64,000 bases of DNA from Tropicimonas sp. IMCC34043 (GCF_003390845.1 NZ_QMEK01000002.1:62001-126000); one strand, 5' to 3'; shown: positions 55,799-64,000, counted from the stretch's first letter. The notes: a model not told the origin generated them from the letters alone. Translations and numbers: made by a program.

Positions 55799-56338
55799 TT
55801 GCGCAGATTTCTGAAGCGAATAGACAGGTTGCTCTACAACGCCGAGAGTGTGCTGATCGGTGTTTTTTCGGTCGCGGCCCTGATGGTGGGGACCGGGCAG
55901 GTCGTCCTGCGCTACGTCTTCAACACCGGCTTCGAATGGTCCGAAGCGGTGTTCATGCTGCTGACCATTTGCGGCGTGCTGGCGGGGGCGATCCGGGCTG
56001 TCCGCAACGATCTTCACGTGCGCATGGACCTTGTCGCCCAGTCGGTCGGCCCCGGTCTGCGCCGCCTGCTGAACGGGATCGGCTGCGTCATCTCGCTGGC
56101 GCTCTGTGCCTTTTACGCCTTCTCCGGAGTGATCTTCGTCGGCTTCCTGAAACAGATGGGCACGGTGAATGTCGAAACCGGCATTCCTGACTGGGCCATC
56201 TTTTCGATCATGCCGGTCGTCATGGCCTGCTTCGTGATCCGCTACGTCATCCGGATCGCGTCGATCATCGAGGGTGACGAGACCGGCGCCCCGCCCTTCT
56301 CCGACGCAAAGCATCCTTTGGCCAGGGGCGTGAAATGA
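55799..56338 (+). CDS. dctQ: TRAP transporter small permease (DctQ)
   Basis: A 179-residue membrane protein with four hydrophobic segments, the size and pattern of TRAP small permeases (QVVLRYVFNTGFEWSEAVF). The start is read as TTG at 55799 with GGAGAG (55788-55793) five bases before it. An ATG at 55682 would add 39 non-homologous residues and lies inside the operator region. Its stop overlaps dctM by four bases. Confidence 0.85.
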   Translation: MRRFLKRIDRLLYNAESVLIGVFSVAALMVGTGQVVLRYVFNTGFEWSEAVFMLLTICGVLAGAIRAVRNDLHVRMDLVAQSVGPGLRRLLNGIGCVISLALCAFYAFSGVIFVGFLKQMGTVNVETGIPDWAIFSIMPVVMACFVIRYVIRIASIIEGDETGAPPFSDAKHPLARGVK

Positions 56339-57660
56339 CCGCGATTGTCCTGGTTTTCATATTCTTCTGTCTCATCCTCATCGGTGTCCCGATCGCCGTA
56401 GCCCTTGGCGGGTCGGCTTTGGCGACCTCGCTGCTGCTGAGCCCGCTGCCCCCGGCAATCATCGGGCAGAAGATCTTCGGCAATCTGGAACACCTCACGC
56501 TGATGGCGGTGCCATTCTTCTTCTTCGCCTCGGCCCTGATGGAGTCGGGCGGGCTGGTCAAACGGCTCATCGCCCTGTCGAATTCGCTGGTCGGTCATTG
56601 GCGCGGCGGTCTCGGCATCACGACGGTTCTGACCTGCGTGTTCTTCGCCGCGCTCTCGGGGTCCAGCCCCGCCACCGTCGCCGCAGTCGGCCGCATCATG
56701 TATCCCGCGCTTCTAAACGCCGGCTACTCGACCCGCTACGCGCTCGGGGCACTGACGACGGCGGGCTCGATCGGCATCCTTATCCCGCCCAGCATTCCGA
56801 TGCTGATCTACGCCTTCGTCACCGAAACCTCGGTCACACGGCTGTTCCTGGCCGGCGTCGTGCCCGGCATCATCTATGCCGCGGGCATGGTGGTCGCGGC
56901 ACGTTTCCTGGCCCTGAAAGAAGACATCGCCCCGCAGGAGCGGATGAGCTGGCCCGGCCGCGGGCAGGCGTTACTCAACGCCGGTCCGGCACTCATGCTG
57001 CCGTTGATGATCATCGTCGGCATCTATGGCTTCCCGGATTTCTCCATAGGCGGGCTGGAGGTGTCGGGCGGCGCCCTGTTCACACCGACCGAAGCCGCCG
57101 TTCTCGCCACGTTTCTCGCCTTCCTGATCGGCTGGCTGGTCTATCGCGAGCTGACCGTCCGCACTGCCATACAGAGGGTGATCGATACGGCGCCGAGCGT
57201 GGGGATGATTTTCTTCATCACCACGAACGCGCTTTTCTTCGCCTTCTTCATCACCCAACTGGGCATCCCGCAATGGGTGACCGAGACGCTGGTCGCGCTG
57301 GATATGCCGCTCTGGATGTTCCTGCTGATGATAAACATCCTGCTGGTGATCGTCGGCTTCTTCCTCGAAGGCGTGCCGACGATCCTGATGTTCGTGCCGG
57401 TCCTTTTCCCCGCCGCACGGGAAATGGGTATCGACCCCGTGCACTTCGCGATCATCGTCATCGTGAACATTGAGCTGGGCCTGGTGACCCCCCCGGTCGG
57501 GCTGAACCTCTTCGTCGGATCCGCCATCTCCAACCAGCCCGCCACCGTCGTGCTGAGAGGCACCCTTCCCTGGATGGTCGTTACCGTAGCTGTCCTGATC
57601 CTCGTCACATACGTGCCTGGAATTTCGCTGTGGCTGCCGAACTACGTGTTCGGCGACTGA
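56335..57660 (+). CDS. dctM: TRAP transporter large permease (DctM)
   Basis: A 441-residue permease with about twelve membrane segments, carrying the transport function of a TRAP system (sodium- or proton-driven uptake of organic acids). Family segments are GSSPATVAAVGRIMYPALL, GSIGILIPPSIPMLIYAF and LVTPPVGLNLFVGSAI. It overlaps dctQ in an ATGA and is followed by the receptor gene after 46 bp. Confidence 0.93.
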   Translation: MTAIVLVFIFFCLILIGVPIAVALGGSALATSLLLSPLPPAIIGQKIFGNLEHLTLMAVPFFFFASALMESGGLVKRLIALSNSLVGHWRGGLGITTVLTCVFFAALSGSSPATVAAVGRIMYPALLNAGYSTRYALGALTTAGSIGILIPPSIPMLIYAFVTETSVTRLFLAGVVPGIIYAAGMVVAARFLALKEDIAPQERMSWPGRGQALLNAGPALMLPLMIIVGIYGFPDFSIGGLEVSGGALFTPTEAAVLATFLAFLIGWLVYRELTVRTAIQRVIDTAPSVGMIFFITTNALFFAFFITQLGIPQWVTETLVALDMPLWMFLLMINILLVIVGFFLEGVPTILMFVPVLFPAAREMGIDPVHFAIIVIVNIELGLVTPPVGLNLFVGSAISNQPATVVLRGTLPWMVVTVAVLILVTYVPGISLWLPNYVFGD

Positions 57661-57706
57661 GCCTTCGCGACCCAATGACCAAACCTGAAAACAAACGGAG
57701 GAGACC

Positions 57707-58714
57707 ATGCGTAGACAATTCATCAAACTTGCGATGGCGTTTGCCGCAGCCCTGGCAGCATCGGCGGCACCAGCGTTGGCGCAAACGAAAATCGTGCTGA
57801 ACAACGACGGCAGTTCGCTCAGCATCAAGGGCCAGGCGATGCAGATCTGGAAAGACGAGATCGAGGCGCGGCTGGGCGACGATGTCACGGTGGAACTGCA
57901 CCATGCCGGATCGCTCTTCGACCAGAAGTCTCAAATTCAGGGTGTGCAGCTTGGCATGGTCCAGATCATCGCCCCAGCCATCGGGATCTACACGTCGAAT
58001 GCACCGAACATTTCCGTTCTCAGCCTGCCCTATCTGCTGGAAACGCCGACGCAGGTTCAGGCCGCCATCGAGGATCCGATCGTCGCGGCCGCATTCGAGG
58101 GCGATCTGGAATCCCGCAACATCAAGCTTCTGGACGTCTGGCCCAATGGCCCGAAGGATTTCTTCTACAAAGGTGACCGTCCGATTCTGGTTCCCGAGGA
58201 CATGCGAGGCTTCAAGTTCCGCGTCCAGGCGGTGCCAGCCGATCTGGAGACTATGAGGGTTCTTGGCGCCAATGGCATCTCGATGACCTGGACAAAAGTC
58301 CCGACCGCCCTTCAGCAAGGCGTGATCGATGCGATCGAACCCTCGGCCAACGCGGTCGTAAGCGCCGGGATGGTCGAAACCATCGACCAGATGACGCGGG
58401 TGGGCTACCAGTACAGCTTCTTCGTCGTCGGCGTGAACAAGGGTTGGTGGGACACCATGCCCGAGGATCAGCGCGCAGCAATCTCCGAGGCGCTCGACGT
58501 AGCGACCGACTGGATCACGCAAAACGCGAAGGAAGCCAACGCCGAGGCCTATGCCCTCATGGCCGAAAAGGGTGTTGTGATCCACGACATCACGCCCGAG
58601 CAGCGCCAGCTCTGGATCGACGCGGTGGCCCCCGTCTGGGAAAGCTACGGCGTGAACCTGGCAGGCGAAAAGGTGATGAACCGCCTCAAGGAAATCGCTG
58701 CGACGGTCGAATAA
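57707..58714 (+). CDS. dctP: TRAP transporter substrate-binding protein (DctP)
   Basis: A 335-residue periplasmic receptor with a Sec signal (MRRQFIKLAMAFAAALAAS, cleavage after PALA). It shows the DctP segments GVQLGMVQIIAP, FKFRVQAVPADLETMRVLGA and TKVPTALQQGVIDAIEPSAN; the Arg in the first of these regions normally pairs with a carboxylate ligand. A hairpin follows the gene. The ligand is probably a mono-, di- or tricarboxylate. Confidence 0.92.
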   Translation: MRRQFIKLAMAFAAALAASAAPALAQTKIVLNNDGSSLSIKGQAMQIWKDEIEARLGDDVTVELHHAGSLFDQKSQIQGVQLGMVQIIAPAIGIYTSNAPNISVLSLPYLLETPTQVQAAIEDPIVAAAFEGDLESRNIKLLDVWPNGPKDFFYKGDRPILVPEDMRGFKFRVQAVPADLETMRVLGANGISMTWTKVPTALQQGVIDAIEPSANAVVSAGMVETIDQMTRVGYQYSFFVVGVNKGWWDTMPEDQRAAISEALDVATDWITQNAKEANAEAYALMAEKGVVIHDITPEQRQLWIDAVAPVWESYGVNLAGEKVMNRLKEIAATVE

Positions 58715-58725
58715 CACGCAAGTCA

Positions 58726-58752
58726 TCCGGCGGCCGCGAACCGGCCGCCGGA
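58726..58752 (+). terminator. Hairpin after dctP
   Basis: Perfect 11-bp arms TCCGGCGGCCG (58726-58736) and CGGCCGCCGGA (58742-58752) with a CGAAC loop, 12 bp after the dctP stop. There is no T-run. It is a likely transcript end or 3' protector. Confidence 0.6.
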
Positions 58753-58944
58753 CCCTGGCACGGGAGCTGCCATTTGCGCCGCTCCGCTTCGGCGGCTATG
58801 ATTTGGCTGCGACGCTCTGCCTACCAAGTGCCGGTCGGTCCGCAGCGAGCCCTGGGGCTGGCCTTTCCGATCGTGCACTGCCGTTCCGACAAGCCTTAGC
58901 AAACTAGACAAACGCACCGCCAACCAGCCTACGAGCGACGAACA

Positions 58945-59583
58945 ATGCACCCAGCCGATATCAAGAACACCACGCCCTTTGATCGCCTGGTCGCGGCCAT
59001 TGAAGTAGGCGAGCTGCCACCGGGCTCCCGTCTGCTTGAAACAGAGCTCGCCAAACGTCTTGGTATCAGCCGCACCCCCGTGCGCGAGGCGCTGCACCGG
59101 CTTCAGGCGCTCGGCCTCGCACAACAGGGCGCGCAGCGCGGCCTTGTCGTGGCGGAGCTTAACTATCAGAAACTCAGACAGCTTTTCGCGGTGCGCGAGG
59201 GCATCGAGGGTCTTTGCGCCCGCCTTGCGGCGCAGAACGCGACGGCGGAAGAGCATGAAATGCTCCAGGATCTGATCGATATGGACCGGAACGAGACCGA
59301 CCCCGAGATCCTGAGTGCGCGCAATGCGGTGCTGCACCGCCACATTTCCTATGCGACCCATAACACATACATGATGGAAACGGTGGACAGCCTGAGACTA
59401 CATCTCGTCCTGCTTCCGGGTTCGACCTATACTTTTCCAAAACGACTTAAAGAAGCCCAAGAAGAACACGAGAAGATTGTCCAGGCCATCGTCGACGGCG
59501 ACGCGGATGCCGCCGAGAAGGCCGCGCGAGAACACATCGCGCATGGGTTCCGGGTCCGGATCATGATGATGTCCACGAGCTGA
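58945..59583 (+). CDS. GntR-family (FCD-type) transcriptional regulator
   Basis: A 212-residue regulator with the winged-helix motif SRLLETELAKRLGISRTPVR (about residues 29-48) and an FCD ligand domain (NAVLHRHISYATHN with metal-type His residues, and a late EHIAHGF). It follows the TRAP genes and probably controls them or the hydrolase operon. It resembles the first GntR only at family level. Confidence 0.88.
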   Translation: MHPADIKNTTPFDRLVAAIEVGELPPGSRLLETELAKRLGISRTPVREALHRLQALGLAQQGAQRGLVVAELNYQKLRQLFAVREGIEGLCARLAAQNATAEEHEMLQDLIDMDRNETDPEILSARNAVLHRHISYATHNTYMMETVDSLRLHLVLLPGSTYTFPKRLKEAQEEHEKIVQAIVDGDADAAEKAAREHIAHGFRVRIMMMSTS

Positions 59584-59777
59584 CGAGCTGCCCGAAATCA
59601 GGCCAATGAGCGGTCAGTAGTCCTTCCCAAGACAGGCAGGACGAAAAACGCAGATCTTCAGATGAACAGATCATAGCAATGATCAGAGAACATGAGACGG
59701 GCGTGAAGGCCCAGGAGCTGAGCCCGAAGCACGGCATCGGCCACGACAGTTTCGAGAAGGTACAAACCCGGGTTTGA
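59580..59777 (+). mobile_element. Remnant of an IS3-family element (OrfA fragment)
   Basis: Read from 59640 in one frame, the sequence gives KRRSSDEQIIAMIREHETGV followed by KAQELSPKHGIGHDSFEK, the helix-turn-helix start of IS3-family (IS407/ISR-type) OrfA transposases. The frame stops at 59775-59777, long before a full OrfA, and no OrfB follows. The sequence TGACGAGCTGCCCG at 59580 resembles the outer end of such elements, but no matching right end was found. Confidence 0.65.
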
Positions 59778-60113
59778 CTGGCCCCCCTGGTTTCGTGGAC
59801 GCCTTCTTCGCTCATCTTGAGGCAAGGCGGCCATGACGGGCACAGGCACTTTCACGGACGAGTGAAAGCGCGATGCGATGCGGCAGGCAAAATCCTGGCT
59901 TCATCAACGAGCGCGGGAGATGAACGACCGCGCCGCGCTACCCCATGAGGCCGCCGCGTACGCCGCTCCGTGCAATTGCGGGCGCCGCGCCATGGCCGCG
60001 CCATAGGAACTTGGCGGGGACAGCGCGCAGCCGAAGCAGCGCCTGGTGGTCGCCCGGCCGTTACAAGAAACGCCAAAGGGCCCAGGCGTTTCCGCCTGAG
60101 CCCTTGGAGATAA
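59584..60113. other. Gene-poor junction between the island and the tRNA-Lys genes
   Basis: 530 bases holding an IS3-type remnant (59580-59777) and the tRNA terminator/repeat copy B (60067-60103). The part between 59780 and 60060 shows no gene or family likeness that I can support; it is probably eroded sequence. Confidence 0.5.
60067..60103 (-). terminator. tRNA-Lys terminator hairpin; copy B of the 37-bp repeat
   Basis: On the minus strand, downstream of tRNA-Lys(CTT), an 11-bp stem (60078-60088 with 60093-60103, one G-U pair) with a GAAA loop is followed by TTTGGCGTTTCTT. An alternative 8-bp stem pairs GAAACGCC (60067-60074) with GGCGTTTC (60085-60092). The whole segment matches 30695-30731 at 34 of 37 bases in the same orientation. 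Confidence 0.65.
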
Positions 60114-60189
<76 letters not shown>

Positions 60190-60257
60190 GCAATGCCGGT
60201 CGCTTGCCCGTGTAAACGGGAGCTCCGGTGTAATTTTCCCGGATGACCGGGCGTCAG

Positions 60258-60333
60258 TGGTGAGCCGTACAGGATTCGAACCTGTGACCCGCTGATTAAA
60301 AGTCAGCTGCTCTACCAACTGAGCTAACGGCCC
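60258..60333 (-). tRNA. tRNA-Lys (anticodon TTT)
   Basis: A second 76-base tRNA with the same acceptor, D-arm and anticodon stem as its neighbour. The loop is CTTTTAA (anticodon TTT), and the T-arm contains GGTTCGAATCC. CCA is encoded (60258-60260). It lies 68 bp upstream of the CTT gene on the same strand; a shared transcript is likely. Confidence 0.95.
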
Positions 60334-60433
60334 ATCCGAGTGCCGGTTCCTAGGAAACATGCCCAGCGGGGTCAAGCGTAAAAATCGAAGGCCCTTCAAA
60401 TTGGCTACGGGCACGGGTATAGCGGCGCGCAGG

Positions 60434-61270
60434 ATGGCAGACGAAAACCCCTCTTCCGCCCGGCGCTTTTTCAAGATGCACGGGCTCGGCAACGACTTTG
60501 TCGTGCTTGACCGGCGCGCTGGCGGCAGCCTGCCCGGGACCGATCTGGTGCGCGCCCTGGGCGATCGCCACCGCGGCGTCGGGTTCGACCAGCTTGCGGT
60601 GATCCTGCCCGATGCCGAAGCCGAGGCGCGGCTAATGTTCTACAATGCCGACGGCTCGCCGTCGGCGACCTGCGGCAACGCCACCCGCTGTATCGCCCGC
60701 TATCTGATGGACGAAACCGGCGCAGACCGGCTGAGCCTGCGCACCGAGCGCGGGCGGCTCGACTGTGCCGATGCCGGCGGCGGGTTGACCGGTGTCAACA
60801 TGGGACAACCCCTGACCGGCTGGGCCGAGATCCCGCTTGCCCGCGCCATGGATACGCTGGAGCTGCCGATTGCGGGCGCGCCGACGGCGACCGGCATGGG
60901 CAACCCGCATTGCACCTTCTTCGTTCCGGATGTGGCGGCGGTCGATCTGGCGGTCTTCGGCCCCGAACACGAACACCATCCGCTGTTCCCCGAGCGCACC
61001 AATGTCCAGATCGCCCAGGTGATCGGCCCCGACCACCTGCGCATGCGGGTGTGGGAGCGCGGGACAGGCATAACGCTCGCCTCCGGGTCATCGTCCTGCG
61101 CCACGGCCGTCGCCGCTGCGCGGCGCGGGCTGACGGGGCGGCAGGTCACGATCGAGCTCGACGGCGGCACGATCGGAATCGACTGGCGCGAGGACGGTGT
61201 CCACATGACCGGACCGACCGCCTTTGTCTTTGCCGGCGAGTTGACCGACGCTTTCCTGGGCAGCCTGTGA
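60434..61270 (+). CDS. dapF: Diaminopimelate epimerase
   Basis: A 278-residue enzyme converting LL- to meso-diaminopimelate for lysine and peptidoglycan synthesis. Both catalytic cysteines are visible: Cys80 in [10 protein letters not shown] and Cys222 in [11 protein letters not shown]. The N-terminus has the family sequence [16 protein letters not shown] at 60434 has GCAGG nearby and begins eleven residues before that motif. Its TGA shares a base with the mtaB ATG. Confidence 0.95.
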   Translation: MADENPSSARRFFKMHGLGNDFVVLDRRAGGSLPGTDLVRALGDRHRGVGFDQLAVILPDAEAEARLMFYNADGSPSATCGNATRCIARYLMDETGADRLSLRTERGRLDCADAGGGLTGVNMGQPLTGWAEIPLARAMDTLELPIAGAPTATGMGNPHCTFFVPDVAAVDLAVFGPEHEHHPLFPERTNVQIAQVIGPDHLRMRVWERGTGITLASGSSSCATAVAAARRGLTGRQVTIELDGGTIGIDWREDGVHMTGPTAFVFAGELTDAFLGSL

Positions 61271-62544
61271 TGGACGGGACCAATGCGCCACGCCCGCCGG
61301 TCTTTGCCACGCTCGGTTGCCGGCTGAATACCTACGAGACCGAAGCGATGAAGGTGCTGGCCGCCGGCGCCGGGATCGACAACGCGGTCGTCGTGAACAC
61401 CTGTGCCGTGACCGCCGAGGCGGTGCGCAAGGCGCGTCAGGAAATCCGCAGGCTGCGTCGCGAGAATCCGTCCGCCACCATCATCGTCACCGGCTGCGCC
61501 GCCCAGACCGAGCCCGAGACCTTTGCCGCCATGGCCGAGGTCGACCGGGTGATCGGCAACGCCGAAAAGATGCAGGCCGACACCTGGACTGCCATGGCCG
61601 GCCCCGATTTCATCGGAACGACCGAAAAGGTGCAGGTCGACGATATCATGTCGGTGCGCGAGACCGCGGGCCATCTGATCGACGGCTTTGGCACCCGTGC
61701 GCGGGCCTATGTTCAGATCCAGAACGGTTGCGATCACCGCTGCACCTTCTGCATCATCCCCTTCGGCCGCGGCAACTCGCGGTCGGTTCCGGCGGGTGTT
61801 GTCGTCGACCAGATCCGGCGGCTGGTGGCGCGTGGCTATAACGAAGTGGTTCTGACCGGGGTCGACCTGACCTCGTGGGGGGCCGACCTGCCGGCCGAAC
61901 CGCGGCTTGGCGATCTGGTGATGCGGATCCTGAAACTGGTGCCCGAGCTGCCGCGGCTTCGGATCAGCTCGATCGATTCGATCGAGGCCGACGAGGCGCT
62001 GATGCGCGCCATCGCCGAGGAAGACCGGCTGATGCCGCATCTGCACCTGTCGCTGCAGGCTGGCGACAACATGATCCTGAAACGGATGAAGCGGCGCCAC
62101 AGCCGCGAAGATGCCATCGCCTTTTGTCAGCAGGCACGGCGGCTGCGCCCCGACATGACGTTCGGCGCCGACATCATCGCGGGCTTCCCGACCGAGACCG
62201 AGGCGATGTTTCTCAATTCGCTGCGGCTCGTCGAGGAGTGCGATCTGACCTGGCTGCACGTGTTTCCCTATTCGCCGCGCCATGGCACGCCGGCCGCCCG
62301 GATGCCACAGGTCCACGGCACAGCGGTTCGCGACCGCGCCGCCCGGCTGCGCGCCGCGGGCGAGGCCGGGATTGCGCGCCATCTGGGCGCCCAGATCGGA
62401 CGCAGCCACCGGATTTTGATGGAAAGCCCGCGCATGGGCCGGACCGAGCAATTCGCCGAAGTCGTCTTCGCCACCGATCAGGCCGAGGGACAGATCGTCT
62501 GCAAAGAGATCAAAGGGCAGGACGGCCACCAGCTGACCGCCTGA
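61270..62544 (+). CDS. mtaB: MtaB, tRNA ms2t6A37 methylthiotransferase
   Basis: A 424-residue radical-SAM enzyme that methylthiolates t6A37 in tRNAs. Three parts are seen: the N-terminal UPF0004 domain with cysteines in TLGCRLNTYE, VVNTCAV and VTGCAAQ (second Fe-S cluster), the radical-SAM cluster Cys154/Cys158/Cys161 (GCDHRCTFC), and a C-terminal TRAM-like segment. It overlaps dapF by one base. Closeness to tRNA-Lys, a substrate class, is probably chance. Confidence 0.93.
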   Translation: MDGTNAPRPPVFATLGCRLNTYETEAMKVLAAGAGIDNAVVVNTCAVTAEAVRKARQEIRRLRRENPSATIIVTGCAAQTEPETFAAMAEVDRVIGNAEKMQADTWTAMAGPDFIGTTEKVQVDDIMSVRETAGHLIDGFGTRARAYVQIQNGCDHRCTFCIIPFGRGNSRSVPAGVVVDQIRRLVARGYNEVVLTGVDLTSWGADLPAEPRLGDLVMRILKLVPELPRLRISSIDSIEADEALMRAIAEEDRLMPHLHLSLQAGDNMILKRMKRRHSREDAIAFCQQARRLRPDMTFGADIIAGFPTETEAMFLNSLRLVEECDLTWLHVFPYSPRHGTPAARMPQVHGTAVRDRAARLRAAGEAGIARHLGAQIGRSHRILMESPRMGRTEQFAEVVFATDQAEGQIVCKEIKGQDGHQLTA

Positions 62545-62705
62545 TCCGCCCACGGCAAACGCGGCCCCGCCGAGAGGCTGCAAAAGAACCCCGCCACGAC
62601 CCGGAACATTCGATCACGAAGGGCGTTATCGACCTGTCGAAGCACATGCGACCATGCATTCCGTCGGCGCTTTCTGCCGGCGGCGCTTTTGATCTGGAGG
62701 ACGAC

Positions 62706-62993
62706 ATGACGATACGCATAACCGCAACCCTCGTACCGCTTGCTCTGGTTGCTCTGGCCGGCTGCGCCGTTTCCAGAACCGAGACACAGGTGCAATGTGG
62801 CGCCACCAAGGTCCTCATGACCGAGGATCAGAGGGCACAGATCACCGCCGTCACCGGCACCGAACGTTTCGGCAGCACAGTCTGTACCGCCGTTGCCGGG
62901 ATGGAACCGACAAACTACGGCGAGCCGAAGAATGTCACCATCACCCTGTCGGACGGCATCCAGCGCAGCGTGAAACTTCAAGCCATGGAATAG
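62706..62993 (+). CDS. Small predicted lipoprotein, two-cysteine family
   Basis: A 95-residue protein with a lipoprotein signal (LVALAGC, Cys at residue 20). The mature part shares a pattern with the next gene product: Q-C-G near its start, AVTGTERF/AVTGEENF, a second Cys followed by D/T-A, and a final VxxTLSDG or VxxMLTDG. Two mature cysteines could form a disulfide in the periplasm. Function unknown. TCTGGAGG precedes the ATG by a few bases, supporting the start. Confidence 0.75.
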   Translation: MTIRITATLVPLALVALAGCAVSRTETQVQCGATKVLMTEDQRAQITAVTGTERFGSTVCTAVAGMEPTNYGEPKNVTITLSDGIQRSVKLQAME

Positions 62994-63013
62994 CGATTTC
63001 CGCAAACGGCGTC

Positions 63014-63040
63014 CCCTTCCGCCGGATCCGGCGGCAAGGG
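63014..63040. terminator. Hairpin between the two small exported-protein genes
   Basis: CCGCCGGATCCGGCGG (63019-63034) is a perfect palindrome, extended by CCCTT (63014-63018) and AAGGG (63036-63040) with one bulged C. No T-run follows. It lies 20 bp after the lipoprotein stop and may end that transcript. Confidence 0.5.
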
Positions 63041-63159
63041 AGGCCGGGAATATCAACATTCCATTTATCTTTTCTGACTGCCGTCTCATGTGAGACAATA
63101 GGCGCGCGGCGGTCGACTCGCCGTCGCGCCGGTCTGTATTTTCACGTGGGAGGAACGAC

Positions 63160-63447
63160 ATGAAACTGCGTCACGGCCTTGCGCTATCATCCTTTGCACT
63201 TCTGCTGGTCTCGGGCCCGTCGCTGGCCGCGGACATGGCAGCTGTGGTGTGCGGAGACATCCAGGTTTCGCTGAAGGAAGCCGACAGCATGGCTGTGAAG
63301 GCGGTCACCGGCGAGGAGAACTTTCAGAAGGACATCTGCGACGCTCTCGCCAAGATGGACCCAGCGCCCCTCTCCGGCCCGAACGAGGTCAAGGTCATGC
63401 TGACAGACGGCACGGAATTCACGGCCATGATTTCGCCAGCGCAATAG
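63160..63447 (+). CDS. Small periplasmic protein, paralogue of the preceding lipoprotein
   Basis: Also 95 residues, but with a normal Sec signal (hydrophobic core to SLAA) instead of a lipobox. VVCGDIQVSLKEADS, AVTGEENFQKDICDALAKM and VKVMLTDGTEF align with the previous protein, including both mature cysteines. TGGGAGG precedes the ATG. Function unknown; a pair made of one anchored and one soluble copy is suggested. Confidence 0.75.
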   Translation: MKLRHGLALSSFALLLVSGPSLAADMAAVVCGDIQVSLKEADSMAVKAVTGEENFQKDICDALAKMDPAPLSGPNEVKVMLTDGTEFTAMISPAQ

Positions 63448-63494
63448 CGAATGACGTCCGCGGACCCGATGCGGTTTCCGCGGCCCGCGGATCG

Positions 63495-63522
63495 GGCGCC
63501 CTGCGTCGCCGGGGCGCCTTTT
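63495..63522 (+). terminator. Possible intrinsic terminator after the small periplasmic protein gene
   Basis: GGCGCC (63495-63500) pairs with GGCGCC (63513-63518) and is followed by TTTT (63519-63522). The loop of 12 bases is long, so strength is uncertain. Confidence 0.45.
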
Positions 63523-63649
63523 CAGGAGACGCCAGCGATCCTGCCGGATTGGCTCTCGGCCATCCTCTTGTGCCAGTATTTTCGCTCGTGCCGCCGCAGA
63601 ATTTCAGCTAATGCATTCTCATTTGAATAGATCTGAGGGAAAGACCATA

Positions 63650-64000
63650 ATGACTTCTGTCCCACGCGCCGCCGCATTGGCCGTTTTATCTGTCCTTGCG
63701 CTCGCACCGCTGCCGGCCGCAGCGATCATAGACGACATGTGGGCCAGGCTTCCGGGGCCGCCACCCTACGGCACCGAGTTTCCGTTCGATTCCTCGACCG
63801 ACTATACTTGGAGCGTGCCGCTCGAGGATGTCGCAGACGGAACCGAGATTGCGAACTTCACCCTGAACGTGATCCCGGCGGGCGCCAACCTGCCAAAGTT
63901 CGAGGTGTTTTCCTTCGGCGGTGAATTCGATCTTTTCATAGACGACACGCCGACGGCGTGGACGGAGCTTCTGCCTGCGGGCTATTTTTATCATATCTTC
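63650..64000 (+). CDS. N-terminal part of an exported protein, cut by the window end
   Basis: An ATG at 63650, with GAGGGAAAG (63635-63643) seven bases upstream, opens a frame that runs 117 codons to the window end. A Sec signal is clear (AALAVLSVLALAPLPAAA). The mature part is rich in Pro, Asp and aromatic residues (WARLPGPPPYGTEF, FSFGGEFDLFIDDTP) and looks beta-rich. Family not recognised. Confidence 0.7.
   Translation, partial: MTSVPRAAALAVLSVLALAPLPAAAIIDDMWARLPGPPPYGTEFPFDSSTDYTWSVPLEDVADGTEIANFTLNVIPAGANLPKFEVFSFGGEFDLFIDDTPTAWTELLPAGYFYHIF

Noticed and set aside
58753-58944. Possible small gene or repeat between dctP and the second gntR
   Set aside because: Short frames only, no start signal; the sequence looks like eroded intergenic DNA.
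59800-60060. Possible continuation of the IS3 remnant (OrfB)
   Set aside because: No DDE-type segment could be read in any frame; only the OrfA start is recognisable.

Overview
The window looks like chromosomal DNA of a GC-rich alphaproteobacterium, most likely a member of the Rhodobacterales. The basis is the codon style, the four-gene opgG-opgI-opgH-opgC operon (an arrangement known from Rhodobacter sphaeroides), a ModE regulator with two Mop domains, FCD-type GntR regulators and TRAP transporters. Genes are densely packed. All calls come from reading the sequence; no database search was run.

Left part (1-30.5 kb) is mostly metal and C1 physiology. After a truncated secreted protein come modE-modA-modB-modC-modD (molybdate sensing and uptake), with a ModE-type palindrome upstream of modE. 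The opg operon for periplasmic glucans follows on the minus strand. Then come seven tightly coupled plus-strand genes, fdhD-mobA-mobB-moeA-tupB-tupC-tupA (cofactor sulfuration, molybdenum cofactor maturation, tungstate uptake), then fhs (formate to formyl-THF), ppc (PEP carboxylase), and a two-subunit NAD-dependent formate dehydrogenase (fdsA plus a fused fdsG-fdsB gene). Taken together this is a formate-oxidation locus that carries its own Mo and W supply and cofactor maturation. A quinone oxidoreductase, a beta-lactamase-like serine hydrolase and a pyruvate phosphate dikinase paralogue with a degenerate ATP site follow.

Middle part (30.8-59.8 kb) is an accessory catabolic island of unknown substrate. 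A cytoplasmic-type molybdopterin S/N-oxide reductase and a PrpF/4-oxalomesaconate tautomerase-like isomerase open it. A GntR regulator and a peptide-type ABC transporter follow, the latter in a long plus-strand operon with a PLP gamma/beta-lyase, a decayed Asp/Glu racemase (maleate isomerase) pseudogene, hydantoinase/oxoprolinase A and B, and two MmgE/PrpD enzymes, ended by a clear intrinsic terminator. Converging on it is a minus-strand operon of a dienelactone hydrolase-like gene and three more MmgE/PrpD enzymes. A TRAP dicarboxylate transporter (dctQMP) and a second GntR regulator close the island. Operator-like palindromes with a GTATAC or near-identical core occur at three island promoters. 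An IS3-type transposase remnant lies at the right edge, and a 37-bp near-identical direct repeat (34/37) lies outside both ends of the island.

Right part (60.1-64 kb) returns to core genes: two minus-strand tRNA-Lys genes (CTT, TTT), dapF, mtaB, two tandem 95-residue exported two-cysteine paralogues, and the start of another secreted protein cut by the window end.
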